A stretch of DNA of 64,000 nt from Phyllobacterium sp. 21LDTY02-6 (GTDB lineage: Bacteria; Pseudomonadota; Alphaproteobacteria; Rhizobiales; Rhizobiaceae), in NCBI RefSeq assembly GCF_023554255.2, contig NZ_JAMJWD020000002.1, positions 425,425 to 489,424 on the forward strand, read 5' to 3'. The position numbers were made by a program, and so were the translations under genes. Shown one piece after another: positions 46,161 through 55,928 of this stretch. Position 1 is the first letter of the stretch; each line of letters opens with the position of its first letter. The notes below the pieces were generated by a model that was not told the origin of the DNA, did no database searches, and saw only the letters and a list, made by a program, of their open reading frames with translations.

Positions 46161-47693
46161 ATGGTTACCCGCGTCCAGACGGTCGCCTTTCAAGGCATTC
46201 AAGCGCAGCCCGTCGATGTTCAGGTCATGATCGCGCCTGGCAAGATGGGGATGCACATTGTCGGACTGCCGGACAAGGCAGTGGCCGAAAGCCGCGAGCG
46301 TGTCCAGGCCGCGTTGCACGCTTCTGGCCTTGCGATGCCGCCGAAGAAGGTCACGATCAATCTTGCACCGGCGGACCTGCCGAAAGAAGGGAGCCACTAC
46401 GATCTTCCGATCGCCGTCGGGCTCATGGCCGATCTCGGTGCCATGCCGGCGGACGCACTCCAATCCTACATCGTGCTCGGCGAATTGTCGCTTGATGGCA
46501 CCATCACCCAGGTCGCAGGGGTGCTGCCGGCCGCGATCGCTGCGAATGCGCAGGAAAAGGGCCTGATCTGCCCGGCCGCCTGCGGCCCGGAAGCGGCCTG
46601 GGCCGGCGCCGATGTCGATATACTGGCGCCGCGCAGCCTCATTGCCCTCGCCAATCATTTCCGCGGCACGCAGGTGCTGTCGCGGCCGGAACCCGCGCTG
46701 CAGGCCAACAACGCGCCGCTGCCCGATCTTTCCGAGATACGCGGGCAGGAGATGGCAAGGCGGGCGCTGGAAGTTGCAGCAGCCGGAGGCCACAACCTGC
46801 TGATGATCGGACCTCCAGGCTCCGGAAAATCCATGCTGGCACAACGGCTGCCCTCGATTCTTCCTCCACTTTCGCCGCGCGAATTGCTTGAGGTGTCGAT
46901 GGTGGCATCGATTGCCGGGGAACTGGTCGGCGGGCGGCTGACGGACAGGCGTCCCTTTCGCGCGCCGCATCATTCCGCATCCATGGCCGCCATGGTGGGC
47001 GGAGGCATGCGGGCGCGGCCGGGTGAGGTCTCCCTGGCGCATCGCGGAGTGCTTTTCCTCGACGAATTGCCCGAATTTACGCCGCAGGTGCTCGATTCGC
47101 TCAGGCAGCCGCTGGAGACCGGCAATTGCATGATCGCGCGCGCCAACCACCGCATCTCCTATCCGGCGCAAATCCAGCTCATCGCCGCCATGAACCCGTG
47201 TCGCTGCGGCATGGCGGGCGAGCCGGGACACAGATGTTCGCGGGGCGTCAAATGCAAGCAGGACTATCAGGCGCGTATCTCGGGGCCGCTGCTCGACCGT
47301 ATCGACATCAAGATCGAGGTACCGGCGGTCAATGCCGTCGATCTGATCCGGCCCGCGGCCTCGGAGAGCAGTTCCGTCGTGGCAGCCCGGGTGGCCCAGG
47401 CGCGCTCCATACAGAAAAGCCGCTTCGAGGCGCTCGGCCTTTCGTCGGTGACCACCAATGCGCAATGCAGCGTTGCCTTGATCGAGGATATTGCGCGACC
47501 TGACCGCGCGGGAATGGCCCTTCTGGAACAGGCCAGCCTGCAGATGCGGTTCTCAGCCCGCGCCTATCACCGGGTTTTGAAGGTTGCACGCACGCTGGCA
47601 GATCTTGAAGGGCAGAAGGATGTGGGGCGAATTCACCTCGCCGAGGCCATCTCCTACAGGGTGACGTCCGATACGTTCTCGGACGCCGCCTGA
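46161..47693 (+). CDS. YifB/ComM family Mg-chelatase-like AAA+ ATPase
   Basis: 510 residues: an N-terminal ribosomal-S5-like domain (FQGIQAQPVDVQVMIAPG; HIVGLPDKAVAESRERVQAAL), the Mg-chelatase AAA+ core with Walker A GPPGSGKSMLAQRLPSILPP and Walker B GVLFLDELPEF, a four-cysteine zinc-like loop (NPCRCGMAGEPGHRCSRGVKCKQDY) and a C-terminal Mg_chelatase_C domain. ComM is a branch-migration helicase that aids recombination during natural transformation. The ATG at 46161 follows AAGGAA. Confidence 0.95.
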   Translation: MVTRVQTVAFQGIQAQPVDVQVMIAPGKMGMHIVGLPDKAVAESRERVQAALHASGLAMPPKKVTINLAPADLPKEGSHYDLPIAVGLMADLGAMPADALQSYIVLGELSLDGTITQVAGVLPAAIAANAQEKGLICPAACGPEAAWAGADVDILAPRSLIALANHFRGTQVLSRPEPALQANNAPLPDLSEIRGQEMARRALEVAAAGGHNLLMIGPPGSGKSMLAQRLPSILPPLSPRELLEVSMVASIAGELVGGRLTDRRPFRAPHHSASMAAMVGGGMRARPGEVSLAHRGVLFLDELPEFTPQVLDSLRQPLETGNCMIARANHRISYPAQIQLIAAMNPCRCGMAGEPGHRCSRGVKCKQDYQARISGPLLDRIDIKIEVPAVNAVDLIRPAASESSSVVAARVAQARSIQKSRFEALGLSSVTTNAQCSVALIEDIARPDRAGMALLEQASLQMRFSARAYHRVLKVARTLADLEGQKDVGRIHLAEAISYRVTSDTFSDAA

Positions 47694-47703
47694 CTCATCC
47701 GGA

Positions 47704-48330
47704 TTACTGGACCGAGCCGACCAGGATGTTGCTCGGCGCTTCGATGCTGACCCAGCGGCCGGTATTGTTGACTGCCTGACGCTTCAGGTAGGTGTAATCG
47801 GTCTCCGCCCAGTTTTTTACGCTTTCGACCAGATTATCGAGAACGAAGTCGCCGCGATCGGTACGGACGGTGAGCACGGCATGGCCCTCGCCATCAGGCT
47901 TGCGAACGACGGTGATCAAGAGGTTCGACGGCGAGATGCCGAACTGCATCAGGTCGCGGCGCTTCAGGAGCACGTAATCCTCGCAGTCGCCGACGGCTTC
48001 CGGATAGGCCCAATATTCATCGACGCCATAGATCTCAAGATCGGTCAGCGGCTTGATCTTCTCGTTGATGTCGGCATTCACGCGAACGAGAAGCTGCCAG
48101 AAATCATGCGACATCTTCTCCGGCATGACATTGCGTGCCTTGACCGAGCATTCGGCCGGAAGCCGCTTGCAGAACTCGTAATGACCGATCGGCTGTGAGG
48201 TAAGCCCGCCAGTCAGCATGAAAGCCTCTGAAGCCTGGGCCTCGACCTGGGCTTGGGCGCCGAACAGCGTTGCGGCAACGATCAGGAGCGACGCTCCCAA
48301 AGACCTTGCGAAATATGCCGCTGCAAACAT
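47704..48330 (-). CDS. Bacterial transglutaminase-like cysteine peptidase (BTLCP)
   Basis: 208 residues with a signal peptide (about 1-32). The fold has the Cys-His-Asp triad layout: AYPEAVGDCEDYVLLKRRDL (Cys), GEGHAVLTVRTDRGDFVLDNL (His then Asp). The family is common in alpha- and gammaproteobacteria and related to LapG, a periplasmic protease of c-di-GMP-controlled adhesins. No LapD-like partner or adhesin is adjacent, so the target is unknown. It is convergent with yifB. Confidence 0.9.
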   Translation of the reverse strand: MFAAAYFARSLGASLLIVAATLFGAQAQVEAQASEAFMLTGGLTSQPIGHYEFCKRLPAECSVKARNVMPEKMSHDFWQLLVRVNADINEKIKPLTDLEIYGVDEYWAYPEAVGDCEDYVLLKRRDLMQFGISPSNLLITVVRKPDGEGHAVLTVRTDRGDFVLDNLVESVKNWAETDYTYLKRQAVNNTGRWVSIEAPSNILVGSVQ

Positions 48331-48623
48331 GCCTTACTCCAAACCCCGTCAGCCATTCTTAACAAAACGTTAACGGCGTGTGGGGAGTTGAGTCAATCAC
48401 AATGGCGCCACGATCTCGCCATTGTTAATATATGGTTAAAATTTGAAGGGTGGGCTGGATGGCAGCAATGGCCTTTCGAAACCGCGCTATGAAAGATTGG
48501 TCAGGGAGGTTGGTTCAACCTCTGGAAAAAGCGCGCAAAGCTTCGATTCTACCGGAAAACAGGCCGATCCAACGGGGTTCCGGCGACAAACTCGACGTTC
48601 CTTGACCGTGCCGCGTGGCCGGG
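48331..48623. other. Intergenic region upstream of the BTLCP gene
   Basis: 293 bases between the phaZ stop and the BTLCP start (both minus strand). It includes the palindromic TTAACAAAACGTTAA and an AT-rich stretch near 48420-48445. I see no gene, RNA or clear terminator. Confidence 0.4.
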
Positions 48624-49895
48624 TCAGGCGCGTTTCGGCAGAGGCGAAACGTTGGAATTGCGGCGCGCCTGGGCGTGGTCGTTAACGAATTGGACGATTT
48701 TGGGGGCGATTTCAGCCCGGAAGCGGGAGCCGTTGAACACGCCATAGTGACCGACCTTCGGCTGCAAATGATGCATCCGCATGGAGGAAGGTATGTTGGA
48801 GCAGAGCGTCTGGGCGGCCTCGGTCTGGCCGACGCCGGATATGTCGTCATTCTCGCCTTCGACGGTCAGCAATGCCACGTTGCGAATAGCCGACGGGTCA
48901 ACCGGCACGCCGCGATGCATCATTTCGCCCTTGGGCAGCAGATGCCGGACGAACACCGTATCCACCGTCTGAAGGTAAAATTCAGCCGTCAGGTCCATCA
49001 CCGCCAGATATTCATCATAGAAATCGCGATGCTTGTCGGCGGAATCACCATCTTCCTTGACCAGATGGACAAAGAATTCCTTGTGGGCCGTGATATGCCG
49101 GTCGAGGTTCATGCTCATGAAGCCCGAAAGCTGCAGGAAGCCGGGATAGACATCCCGCATGAAGCCGGCATGCGGCCAAGGCACCGACATGATGACGTTG
49201 TCCCGAAACCATTCAATGCCTTTTTCTTCGGCAAGCTTGTTGACCGCGGTCGGATTCTTGCGCGTATCGATCGGCCCGCCCATCAGCGTCATGCTGGACG
49301 GTGCAAACCTGTCGCCATTGGTCTCCATGATGGAAACGGCGGCCAGCACCGGCACCGAAGGCTGGCATACGGCCACCACATGGGCATCTTCGCCCAGCGC
49401 GTGAAACATCTCGATGACATAGTCGATATAGGCATCGAGATCGAAGCTGCCCTCGCTGAGCGGCACGGTGCGTGCATCGACCCAATCGGTGATATAGACC
49501 TCGGCGCTCGGCAGAAGAGCTTCCACGGTTCCGCGCAGCAGCGTGGCATAGTGGCCCGACATCGGCGCGACGATCAGTATCTTCGGGTCGCGCGGACGTT
49601 TTGACGGCAGGCTGCGCTTGAAGTGGATGAGATTGCAGAATGGTTTCGACCACACCGTCTTCTCGGTCACATCCACTTCGGTATCGTCGACCAGCGTCGT
49701 CGCAAGATTGAAGCTCGGCTTGGCATAGCTTCGCGTCATGCGCTCGAACAACTCGCAGGATGCCGTGATCGACCGGCCGACCACCGTTTGCGACAGCGGA
49801 TTGAGCGGATTGTCGTAAAACAGCTTCGTCGCGTCGGCGAGCGCCCGGTAGGGTTGGAGCGCAGCATGGTTCAGCTCATAGAGATGGTAGAACAT
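48624..49895 (-). CDS. phaZ: Intracellular polyhydroxyalkanoate depolymerase
   Basis: 423 residues of the PhaZ1-type family. Core elements are KPFCNLIHFKR, ILIVAPMSGHYATLLRGTVEALLP, YITDWVDAR, the nucleophile motif VVAVCQPSVPVLAA with the catalytic Cys in place of the usual lipase Ser, and HHLQPKVGHYGVFNGSRFR with the catalytic His. The enzyme mobilises stored polyhydroxybutyrate granules. A 202-bp promoter region lies upstream. Confidence 0.93.
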   Translation of the reverse strand: MFYHLYELNHAALQPYRALADATKLFYDNPLNPLSQTVVGRSITASCELFERMTRSYAKPSFNLATTLVDDTEVDVTEKTVWSKPFCNLIHFKRSLPSKRPRDPKILIVAPMSGHYATLLRGTVEALLPSAEVYITDWVDARTVPLSEGSFDLDAYIDYVIEMFHALGEDAHVVAVCQPSVPVLAAVSIMETNGDRFAPSSMTLMGGPIDTRKNPTAVNKLAEEKGIEWFRDNVIMSVPWPHAGFMRDVYPGFLQLSGFMSMNLDRHITAHKEFFVHLVKEDGDSADKHRDFYDEYLAVMDLTAEFYLQTVDTVFVRHLLPKGEMMHRGVPVDPSAIRNVALLTVEGENDDISGVGQTEAAQTLCSNIPSSMRMHHLQPKVGHYGVFNGSRFRAEIAPKIVQFVNDHAQARRNSNVSPLPKRA

Positions 49896-50097
49896 TTCAC
49901 CGTCCGATCATGCGGTCTGGCTATCTTATATAGCGAGCCTAGCTGGTTTATCGCATATTGCAATGCAACAAAAGCACGAGCCGGGTTAAAAATGTTCACA
50001 TTCATAGCGGATCGGCGCCGCGTCGATGCCGACCGTCAAGACTTCAGCAGCAAGCCGCCCCTCCATCCAGAGCAACGACAGCCAGGGGCGGCGTGAG

Positions 50098-50388
50098 TCA
50101 GCCCGCACCTTCCACGATGAGCATTTCGGCCTCGGCCACACTCTGCCGGATTGCCTTTGCCGCCTGATATTCGGGCGAGTTGTAACAATCCAGCGCGTGC
50201 TGCACGGAGGGAAACTCGATGACCACGTTGCGTCCCCGAGCGGTACCCTCGAGGGCGTGGTACGGGCCGCCCCTGGCAAGGAAATTCGCACCGAACTTCT
50301 CGAAGGCCGGCTTGGCGGTCGACACGTAGTCCTTGTAGCGCTCAGGATCGCGAACATCGACGCGCGCAATCCAATATCCCTTGGCCAT
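50098..50388 (-). CDS. DUF1330 domain-containing protein
   Basis: 96 residues starting MAKGYWIARVDVRDPERYKDYV, with the ferredoxin-like DUF1330 features FLARGGPYHALEGTARGRNVVIEFPS and ALDCYNSPEYQAAKAIR. No function is established for the family. It ends 30 bp from pyrF, on the same strand, and may share its transcript. Confidence 0.92.
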   Translation of the reverse strand: MAKGYWIARVDVRDPERYKDYVSTAKPAFEKFGANFLARGGPYHALEGTARGRNVVIEFPSVQHALDCYNSPEYQAAKAIRQSVAEAEMLIVEGAG

Positions 50389-50418
50389 CAGCTTTCTCCC
50401 TTACGATTGTTCCGATCG

Positions 50419-51129
50419 CTATGCCTGCAACGCGCCTTCGGCCATTTCGGCAAGCACGGCTTCTGCCGCTGCCTTGCGATTGGCTGCCGCGATGATCGGC
50501 CTGCCTACCACAAGATGGCTTGCCCCGGCGTGCAGGGCATCAGCCGGCGTCATCACGCGCTTCTGATCGCCCTTGTCAGCGCCTGCCGGCCTGATACCGG
50601 GCGTTACGATAGCCATGTTTTCGCCGACGATCCGCCGTACGGAAGCGGCTTCGGTGGCGGCACAGACTATTCCGCCCATGCCGGCCTCCAGCGCCTGCTG
50701 CGCGCGCAGGGCGACTAGGCGCTGCGGCTCATCGCGATAGCCAGCCTCCGCCAGGTCGCCAGCGTCCATGGATGTGAGCACCGTGACCCCGAGGAGGCAA
50801 AGGTCCGCCCCTTGCGCCGCCGCCACAGCCGCCCGCATCGCCTTGGGATAGGCGTGGATCGTCAGCATCGATACGCCCATCCTGGCGATATTCTCGACGC
50901 CCTTGGCCACCGTATTGTCGATATCGAGGAGCTTCATGTCGAGAAACACCTTCTTGCCGGCACGGACCAGTTCACCGGCAAAGTCGAGCCCTCCGGCGAA
51001 TACCAGCTGATAGCCGATCTTGTAGAAGGAAACGGCGTCTCCCAGCTCTTCCACGGCTTCCGCCGCCAGCTTGACTGTCGGCACGTCAAGTCCGACGATG
51101 AGGCGCTCACGCAACGTCGCATTGGTCAT
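50419..51129 (-). CDS. pyrF: Orotidine 5'-phosphate decarboxylase
   Basis: 236 residues of a TIM-barrel enzyme producing UMP. The start [14 protein letters not shown], the catalytic [19 protein letters not shown] (Asp-Lys-x-x-Asp pattern) and the C-terminal phosphate loop [26 protein letters not shown] are diagnostic. It precedes the DUF1330 gene on the minus strand and follows pmtA. Confidence 0.97.
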   Translation of the reverse strand: MTNATLRERLIVGLDVPTVKLAAEAVEELGDAVSFYKIGYQLVFAGGLDFAGELVRAGKKVFLDMKLLDIDNTVAKGVENIARMGVSMLTIHAYPKAMRAAVAAAQGADLCLLGVTVLTSMDAGDLAEAGYRDEPQRLVALRAQQALEAGMGGIVCAATEAASVRRIVGENMAIVTPGIRPAGADKGDQKRVMTPADALHAGASHLVVGRPIIAAANRKAAAEAVLAEMAEGALQA

Positions 51130-51198
51130 TGAATCACCTTTTCTGTCGATCGCGGATCAATCGCACAGAATCCGGCTCCGCGATAGGGCGAACTTCGC

Positions 51199-51795
51199 TC
51201 AGTCGGCGCGGCGATAGACCCAGAGGCGGGCCGGAGGCACGTTGCGAATGATGAAATCGAGATGTTCTATCTTGTAGTTGCCGCGCCCGGCAGGGACGGG
51301 CGACATGGGGCCATAGGTGATCTGCACGACCGGACGGCCATGGGGAATACGGCGCAGCAGATCCTCGATGATCTTGACCCGGTCGTTGACGGGAAAGTTC
51401 AGAAGCGGCACAGCCGAGACCACCGAATCGAACTTCTGGCCGCGCTGTTCTCCGAGCGTGGTGTCGAGATCGAAAGCGTCGCCCTCGACGATATTGACGC
51501 CCGGAAAGTCCTCGCGCAGATGCTCGGCAAATTCCGAGGAATATTCGACACAGTAAAGATCGGAAGGCGCGACACCGCGCTGCAAAATGGCCTTGGTGAT
51601 GACGCCGGTTCCCGGTCCAAGCTCAAGGACCGGAAGGCCCGACTGCGGGTTTACCACGCTTGCCATGCGCCGCGCCGTGACCGAACTCGTCGGGAGAATG
51701 GAGCCAACTGCCTTGGGACCATGCATCCAGCCTTTGAAGAACCGGATCTCCTCGTCGAATTTCTCGGCGAGTTTCTTGCCCAAGGGTCTTGTCAT
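51199..51795 (-). CDS. pmtA: Phospholipid N-methyltransferase (PmtA-like, class I SAM methyltransferase)
   Basis: 198 residues starting MTRPLGKKLAEKFDEEIRFFKGW. The SAM-binding motif LELGPGTGVITKAIL and PSDLYCVEYSSEFAEHL, then GDAFDLDTTL and VVSAVPLLNFP, match the Sinorhizobium-type PmtA, which methylates phosphatidylethanolamine to phosphatidylcholine. The ATG at 51795 follows GGAGTGCAGG; the frame extends to 51834 without family similarity. Confidence 0.9.
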   Translation of the reverse strand: MTRPLGKKLAEKFDEEIRFFKGWMHGPKAVGSILPTSSVTARRMASVVNPQSGLPVLELGPGTGVITKAILQRGVAPSDLYCVEYSSEFAEHLREDFPGVNIVEGDAFDLDTTLGEQRGQKFDSVVSAVPLLNFPVNDRVKIIEDLLRRIPHGRPVVQITYGPMSPVPAGRGNYKIEHLDFIIRNVPPARLWVYRRAD

Positions 51796-51877
51796 GCCTG
51801 CACTCCGTCGCGTTTGAATAAGTTTATGCCGCATCCAGCGCCATAAGCAAGTCCGCTGCCAGGGCGCTGCCCATAAA

Positions 51878-53008
51878 TTATTCGCTCAGGCCTTCGAAGA
51901 ACTCCTTCATCCGAGCGAAGAAACCGGTCGATTGAGGGCTGTTATCCTGCGAGGAAATCCGCTCGAACTCTTCAAGCAGTTCGCGCTGGCGCTTGTTCAG
52001 GTTCTGCGGCGTCTCGATCGCGATCTGGATATAAAGGTCGCCCATGGCCGCCTGGCGCAGCACCGGCATGCCCTTGCCCTTGAGACGGAACTGCTTGGCA
52101 TTCTGCGTGCCTTCCGGGATCTTGACCCGCGTCTGCGTACCGTCCAGCGTCGCCACTTCGAATTGGCCGCCAAGGGCTGCGGTGGTCATCGAGATCGGCA
52201 CCTTGCAATAGAGATCCGCACCGTCGCGCTGGAAGAATTCATGCGGCTTGAGCGACAGGAAAATATAGAGGTCCCCGGCCGGGCCGCCACGCAGCCCCGC
52301 CTCGCCTTCGCCGGTAAGCCGGATACGTGTTCCATCCTCGATGCCTGCCGGAATGTTGACCGAGAGCGAGCGCTCCTCGGTCACACGGCCCTGGCCGCGG
52401 CATTTCGAGCAAGGGTCCTGGATGATCTGCCCGCGACCGTGGCAGCTCGGGCAGGTGCGTTCGATCGAAAAGAAACCTTGCGCCGCCCGCACGCGACCGG
52501 AGCCGCTGCAGGTGCCGCAAGTCACGGGCTGGGTGCCGGGCGCGGCGCCACTGCCATTGCATTCGTCGCAGGTGATGGAGGTCGGCACGTGTATCTGTGC
52601 CGTTTTACCGGTGAAGGCTTCCTCCAGGGTAATTTCCATATTGTAGCGCAGATCCGCGCCGCGCTCGCGTCCGCCGGACCTGCGCTGGCGGCCACCGCCC
52701 ATCATCTCGCCGAAGATGTCCTCGAAAATATCGGCAAAGCCACCTGCCCCGCCGAAACCACCACCACCGCCGCCCATGCCGCCATTTTCGAAAGCGGCAT
52801 GACCGAACCGGTCATAGGCAGCGCGCTTTTGCGGGTCTTTCAGCGTTTCATAGGCTTCGCCGATTTCCTTGAATTTGTGTTCGGCGGCCGCATCGCCCGG
52901 ATTCTTGTCGGGGTGGAATTGCATGGCGAGCTTGCGGAAAGCGCTTTTCAGTTCTTTCTCGTCAGCGCTTCTGGCTACGCCGAGGGTTTCGTAATAGTCA
53001 GCCTTCAT
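51878..53008 (-). CDS. dnaJ: Molecular chaperone DnaJ
   Basis: 376 residues with a J domain ([28 protein letters not shown] with the HPD triad at about residue 33), a Gly/Phe-rich linker (about 76-110), and a zinc domain with four CxxCxGxG repeats ([32 protein letters not shown]), then the substrate-binding C-terminus. It stimulates DnaK ATPase. dnaK normally lies directly upstream in rhizobia; here the next upstream gene is a GH92 enzyme on the same strand. Confidence 0.97.
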   Translation of the reverse strand: MKADYYETLGVARSADEKELKSAFRKLAMQFHPDKNPGDAAAEHKFKEIGEAYETLKDPQKRAAYDRFGHAAFENGGMGGGGGGFGGAGGFADIFEDIFGEMMGGGRQRRSGGRERGADLRYNMEITLEEAFTGKTAQIHVPTSITCDECNGSGAAPGTQPVTCGTCSGSGRVRAAQGFFSIERTCPSCHGRGQIIQDPCSKCRGQGRVTEERSLSVNIPAGIEDGTRIRLTGEGEAGLRGGPAGDLYIFLSLKPHEFFQRDGADLYCKVPISMTTAALGGQFEVATLDGTQTRVKIPEGTQNAKQFRLKGKGMPVLRQAAMGDLYIQIAIETPQNLNKRQRELLEEFERISSQDNSPQSTGFFARMKEFFEGLSE

Positions 53009-53256
53009 CCAAACACTCGTTCCATAAATCGCAGAGCCTGCGCCCGAGGCTCGTGTCAGACCGGTATTTAGGTGCTCATCACAGCGATTGCCATAGATAA
53101 CTTAGCCTGATTCGGGCAAAAAGGCGCTTATTTGACGATTATCGCGCTTGTGTGGCAGCTATTCCACGAATCGCCATTTCGCAGAATTTCACCGCAGTGC
53201 AAAAAAGGCGGTGCCTCGCGCCCTCGCCGCGGGCGCGAAACGGCGATTGCGGACCC

Positions 53257-55734
53257 TCACGGCATCGCGCATCTCGCAACAGGCTTCAGTGCGGGCGTCT
53301 GACTGCCATCCGGAGCAAATGACGGCGGCAGACCATCTGCCGCTGGTTCGCTTGCCCAGCAACTCGGCGCGGCGCCAAGGGTGAAATCCAGCGAACGTTC
53401 TCCTTTCATTGGGTTGAATGGCAGCCAGGTACTGTCATGCGGCCTGCCATCGACCAGCAGGCCCTGAACATAGGGTGCCGGTGCCTCGGGAGCCGTGATG
53501 GTGAACAGCCTCCGTTTGCCCTGCCAGACCACTGCCTTCGAGAATAGCGGGCTGGTCAATGTCAGCCCAGGCTCCGCCAGTATCTCCGGATAGAGCCCGA
53601 GTGCCGACCAGACATACCAGCCGGACAGCGCGCCCTCATCCTCATTGCCCGGCAGGCCTTGCGGACTGTTTTTGTACAAAGTCTGCCGGAGGCGACTGAC
53701 GAGCGCCTGCGTCTTGTAGGGCTGGCTGGTCCAGTTATACATGAAGGGGGTGGCGAAAGAGGGCTCATTGCCAAGCCACAGATAGGGCGCCCGCTCGCCG
53801 CCCGCCAGATATTTGGTGAACTCATCGAGCCGCGCGACGGCATCAGCTTCCGAATTAGGATTGATCTTGGGATATTTTACCAGCATGCGAAACAGACCGC
53901 GAATATCATGCGGCACCATATAGCCATATTGTTCGGCATTGCCTTCGCGATACTCGTTTGTCGCTAGTTCGAAGCCCATCCAATTGTCATCTTCGTCGTG
54001 CGGCTGCAATTGCGGATAGGGCTGGCCGGCTATCTTGCTCCAGCCGGGGTTGAAAAGATTGCGCCAATTGCCGGAACGCTTCAACAGATCGGCGGCATGG
54101 CCCGAGGTATTTCCGACCAGCAATTGGCTGCCCGGCTTGTCCAGCGCCGCCAGAAAGCGCGAAATGGCGAAATCGGTGCTGACATACTCCAACGTGTTCG
54201 ACGTCGCGGTATTGTTATACATCATACTGCCTTCACCAGATCGAAGGTAGCCGCGCTCGATATATTGCTCGATATGGGGTAGTGGTTGCACCCATCGACA
54301 TTGAGTCTTCCTGCCTAAGGCCATGTCGAGCATGATCTGGCGCGCCGCCGCCGTATCGAAATTCCTCGCTCCGAAGGCGTAATTCTGCGCAACGATGATC
54401 GAAGCGCCGTCGCCCGGCATGATATTGCTGTTGGAATTGCCATCGACCCACATTGGGAAGACACCACCGCACTGCCTGGCATCATTGATCAGGGACTGCG
54501 CCATGTCGCTCGATTCGTTCGGGGCAAGCAGCGATTGCAGCGGCGCGAGCGAGCGATATGAGTCCCAGCTCGAAAACGTGGTGTAGTGGGTTCGCCCCGG
54601 TTCGACCTTTTCAACCGTGCCGCGTCCGTCGAAGCTCATATATTGCCCGTTGACATCATTGTAGACGGATGGTGCGAAAAAGGAATGGTAGAGCGCCGTA
54701 TAGAAATTCACCCGCTCATCCGCGCTGCCGCCGGTGACTTGAATAGAGTTGAGCCGTTCATTCCAGGCAGCGTCGGCATTCTTCCGGACCTCGTCGAAGC
54801 TGAGCGCAACGGATTCGGCCTCGAGGTTTTCCCTGGCATTCGCAGTGCTGACATAGGAGACACCGGCCTTCATTCCAATCGTGGTCCTGGCACCCGCCGT
54901 CGGCGCGAACGTCAGAATCGTGCCGTCATCGTTCGCAGTGAACGGCTGGTCGAACTGGGCATGAAAATAAACTTCGTAAGAATTGCTACCGCAAAAGCCG
55001 CCGCCCCATGTCGAAGCCGATATGGTACGGGCCGCCTTGTCTACCTTTGCCGTCCCATAGTTGAACCACAGCATGGCATTGCTACCGGCGGGAAAGGTAA
55101 ACCGGCCGGAACCGGTTCGAACCGTCGCGGTTAGCTCCGTTTCGATGTGATTGTCGAACGCGACGCGATAATAGCCCGGCTTTGCGACTTCATTGGCGTG
55201 ACTGAACGTTGCGCCCTTATCCGTAACATTGCCGATAGGCTGCACCTTGAATGGCGCTTGCGTTTTGCAGCCAACACCATTGAGATTGATCATCGGAAAG
55301 CCCTGAATCACATTCGAGTCGTGATGATAGCCGCGTGGCGACCATGTGGTATCGATGGTGTTCGTCTCCGGACCCCAGGACACCATCCCGAACGGAACTT
55401 TCGCGCCCGGATTGACGAAGCCGCCCAACAGGTACTCCGTGGAGCCTGGAACATCGGATTTCGGTACCTCACCCGAACCGATGAGCGGATTGACGAATTG
55501 CGTCAGGGCAACATCCTGACGCGCAGGGGGTACTTCCTCCACCACTGCGCCCGGAGCAGCGCTCACGCCGGGTACATCGTCCTGCTTCTGTGCCGGTGCA
55601 GCAGCGATCGTTTGCTTCAATGGATTCTCGGCGGCATTGTCGAAGGTAGTCGGTGAGACCGCATCCCCTTCGTCGCATCCTGCCAATATCGAACTGCCAA
55701 GCAATATGGCAACGAGCGAACGTTTGAAAAACAT
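53257..55734 (-). CDS. GH92 family alpha-mannosidase lipoprotein (copy 2)
   Basis: 825 residues: lipoprotein signal MFFKRSLVAILLGSSILAGC (Cys20, followed by Asp-Glu), a Pro/Val-rich linker to about residue 75, then the GH92 fold (TQFVNPLIGSGE; GAKVPFGMVSWGPET; SSWDSYRSLAPLQSLL; general-acid region YREGNAEQYGYMVPHD; catalytic-base motif GNEDEGALSGWYVWSALGLYP). It resembles copy 1 more than copies 3 and 4. ATG at 55734 follows GGGAGGAA. It is the last of three tandem GH92 genes before dnaJ. Asp at +2 of the lipidated Cys suggests retention in the inner membrane facing the periplasm, if E. coli rules hold. Confidence 0.93.
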   Translation of the reverse strand: MFFKRSLVAILLGSSILAGCDEGDAVSPTTFDNAAENPLKQTIAAAPAQKQDDVPGVSAAPGAVVEEVPPARQDVALTQFVNPLIGSGEVPKSDVPGSTEYLLGGFVNPGAKVPFGMVSWGPETNTIDTTWSPRGYHHDSNVIQGFPMINLNGVGCKTQAPFKVQPIGNVTDKGATFSHANEVAKPGYYRVAFDNHIETELTATVRTGSGRFTFPAGSNAMLWFNYGTAKVDKAARTISASTWGGGFCGSNSYEVYFHAQFDQPFTANDDGTILTFAPTAGARTTIGMKAGVSYVSTANARENLEAESVALSFDEVRKNADAAWNERLNSIQVTGGSADERVNFYTALYHSFFAPSVYNDVNGQYMSFDGRGTVEKVEPGRTHYTTFSSWDSYRSLAPLQSLLAPNESSDMAQSLINDARQCGGVFPMWVDGNSNSNIMPGDGASIIVAQNYAFGARNFDTAAARQIMLDMALGRKTQCRWVQPLPHIEQYIERGYLRSGEGSMMYNNTATSNTLEYVSTDFAISRFLAALDKPGSQLLVGNTSGHAADLLKRSGNWRNLFNPGWSKIAGQPYPQLQPHDEDDNWMGFELATNEYREGNAEQYGYMVPHDIRGLFRMLVKYPKINPNSEADAVARLDEFTKYLAGGERAPYLWLGNEPSFATPFMYNWTSQPYKTQALVSRLRQTLYKNSPQGLPGNEDEGALSGWYVWSALGLYPEILAEPGLTLTSPLFSKAVVWQGKRRLFTITAPEAPAPYVQGLLVDGRPHDSTWLPFNPMKGERSLDFTLGAAPSCWASEPAADGLPPSFAPDGSQTPALKPVARCAMP

Positions 55735-55928
55735 GATTCCTCCCAATGGATTTCTTTGAGCCAGTCACCGCGATGCGGCAGTAAAAATGGGCACGCCTGC
55801 AGGGTCCGCTCCTCCCAAAGCGGCTTAACCTCTTGAAACAATCCTGTTGTTTTCAGTGCTCGACCGCTGTCGATTGGTCGCCGAAGCCCAGCCTTGGCCG
55901 GGCCCCGACTATCCATGAACGCCCGACC

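Noticed and set aside
45780..47465. 561-codon minus-strand frame across gshB and yifB
   Set aside because: Spans two clear genes on the opposite strand and has shadow-frame composition.
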